A stretch of DNA of 64,000 nucleotides, taken from Branchinecta lynchi. Its lineage: Eukaryota; Arthropoda; Branchiopoda; Anostraca; Branchinectidae. A program made the position numbers and the translations under genes. Where the stretch lies: contig JAKZAP010000014.1 in the NCBI GenBank assembly GCA_023053575.1, forward strand, positions 13,604,938 through 13,668,937, in the 5' to 3' direction. Below are positions 63,838 through 64,000 of the stretch, piece by piece; position 1 is the stretch's first letter, and every line of letters starts with the position of its first letter. The notes beneath the pieces are model-generated. The model had not been told where the DNA came from. It made no database searches and saw nothing but the letters and a program-made list of their open reading frames with translations.

Positions 63838-64000
63838 TGAGTGAACTAGTTTCGATAGTTTTGTTTAATATAAATGGTACTAAGGACAGGACTCGTTACT
63901 TCATGAACTGCTTAGTGGTTTTGATGTAGTATGCCTGCAAGACCATCTACTAAGTTCGACAAGTGTTAAATTCCTTTGCTGACGGTCTTGTTTTTGTGCC
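63838..64000 (+). pseudogene. Start of a LINE ORF2 (APE endonuclease), frameshifted, runs off the window
   Basis: MSELVSIVLFNINGTKDRTR is followed, after a one-base shift, by GFDVVCLQDHLLSSTSV. This matches the N-terminal end of AP-endonuclease domains of LINEs (N.NG..., D..CLQE/DH). A stop follows soon after. The remainder lies beyond position 64000. Confidence 0.65.

Overview
The window is intron-rich, repeat-dense invertebrate nuclear DNA. There are no operons or ribosome-binding sites. All three multi-exon genes recognised here have GT-AG introns, and transposon debris fills the space between exons. An arthropod, perhaps a crustacean, is my best guess. It rests mainly on a pair of small secreted Thr/Ser-rich proteins with a CRKRRW motif that remind me of crustacean families. 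That placement is weak and would need a search.

Layout. (1) 1-36.6 kb, + strand: the 3' part of one M1 zinc aminopeptidase (aminopeptidase N type), 11 exons and about 607 codons. It contains HELAH, NEGFA, the catalytic-Tyr segment and the C-terminal helical domain. The N-terminal exons, including the GAMEN motif, lie before position 1. Introns run from 0.65 to 9.6 kb and hold nested transposons, three LINE fragments, MITEs and a minisatellite that grew out of an exon end and its splice donor. (2) 34.7-35.7 kb, - strand, inside the last intron: a LINE reverse-transcriptase fragment. (3) 37.5-42.65 kb, + strand: a decayed LTR retroelement with Ty3/gypsy-like proteins in the order gag, protease, integrase, reverse transcriptase. 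This is the Gmr1-like arrangement. Its leader carries four 27-nt hairpins with compensatory base changes. (4) 42.65-52 kb: no genes recognised. A 5.35-kb region is bounded by about 280-bp inverted repeats and holds a hAT element with a perfect 8-bp target duplication, AT-rich inverted arrays and an inverted GGGGACGTTTTGTC minisatellite pair. (5) 52.6-59.2 kb: two divergent paralogous genes for small secreted proteins, each ending in a 223-nt last exon and each with a conserved furin-like RKRR site. A 2.3-kb repeat element and a long foldback lie between them. (6) 59.2-64 kb: MITEs, LINE remnants, a ~145-bp tandem array, one doubtful exon, and the endonuclease start of another LINE at the edge.

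The main repeat families recur throughout. Family A elements have terminal GGCACTTG/CAAGTGCC and arrays of about 380-bp C-rich units. GGATCC elements begin with the palindrome TTTTGGGATCCCAAAA, contain ~137-bp tandem units and end CCTTTGGTCTTGTT. MITE-B has a TTAAAGTTTAACTGAAAAG terminal repeat, and two copies end 15 and 17 nt before splice acceptors. There are several hAT elements. The best candidates for something undescribed are the covarying hairpin set in the Gmr1-like leader, the exon/splice-donor minisatellite, and MITE-B at two consecutive acceptors.
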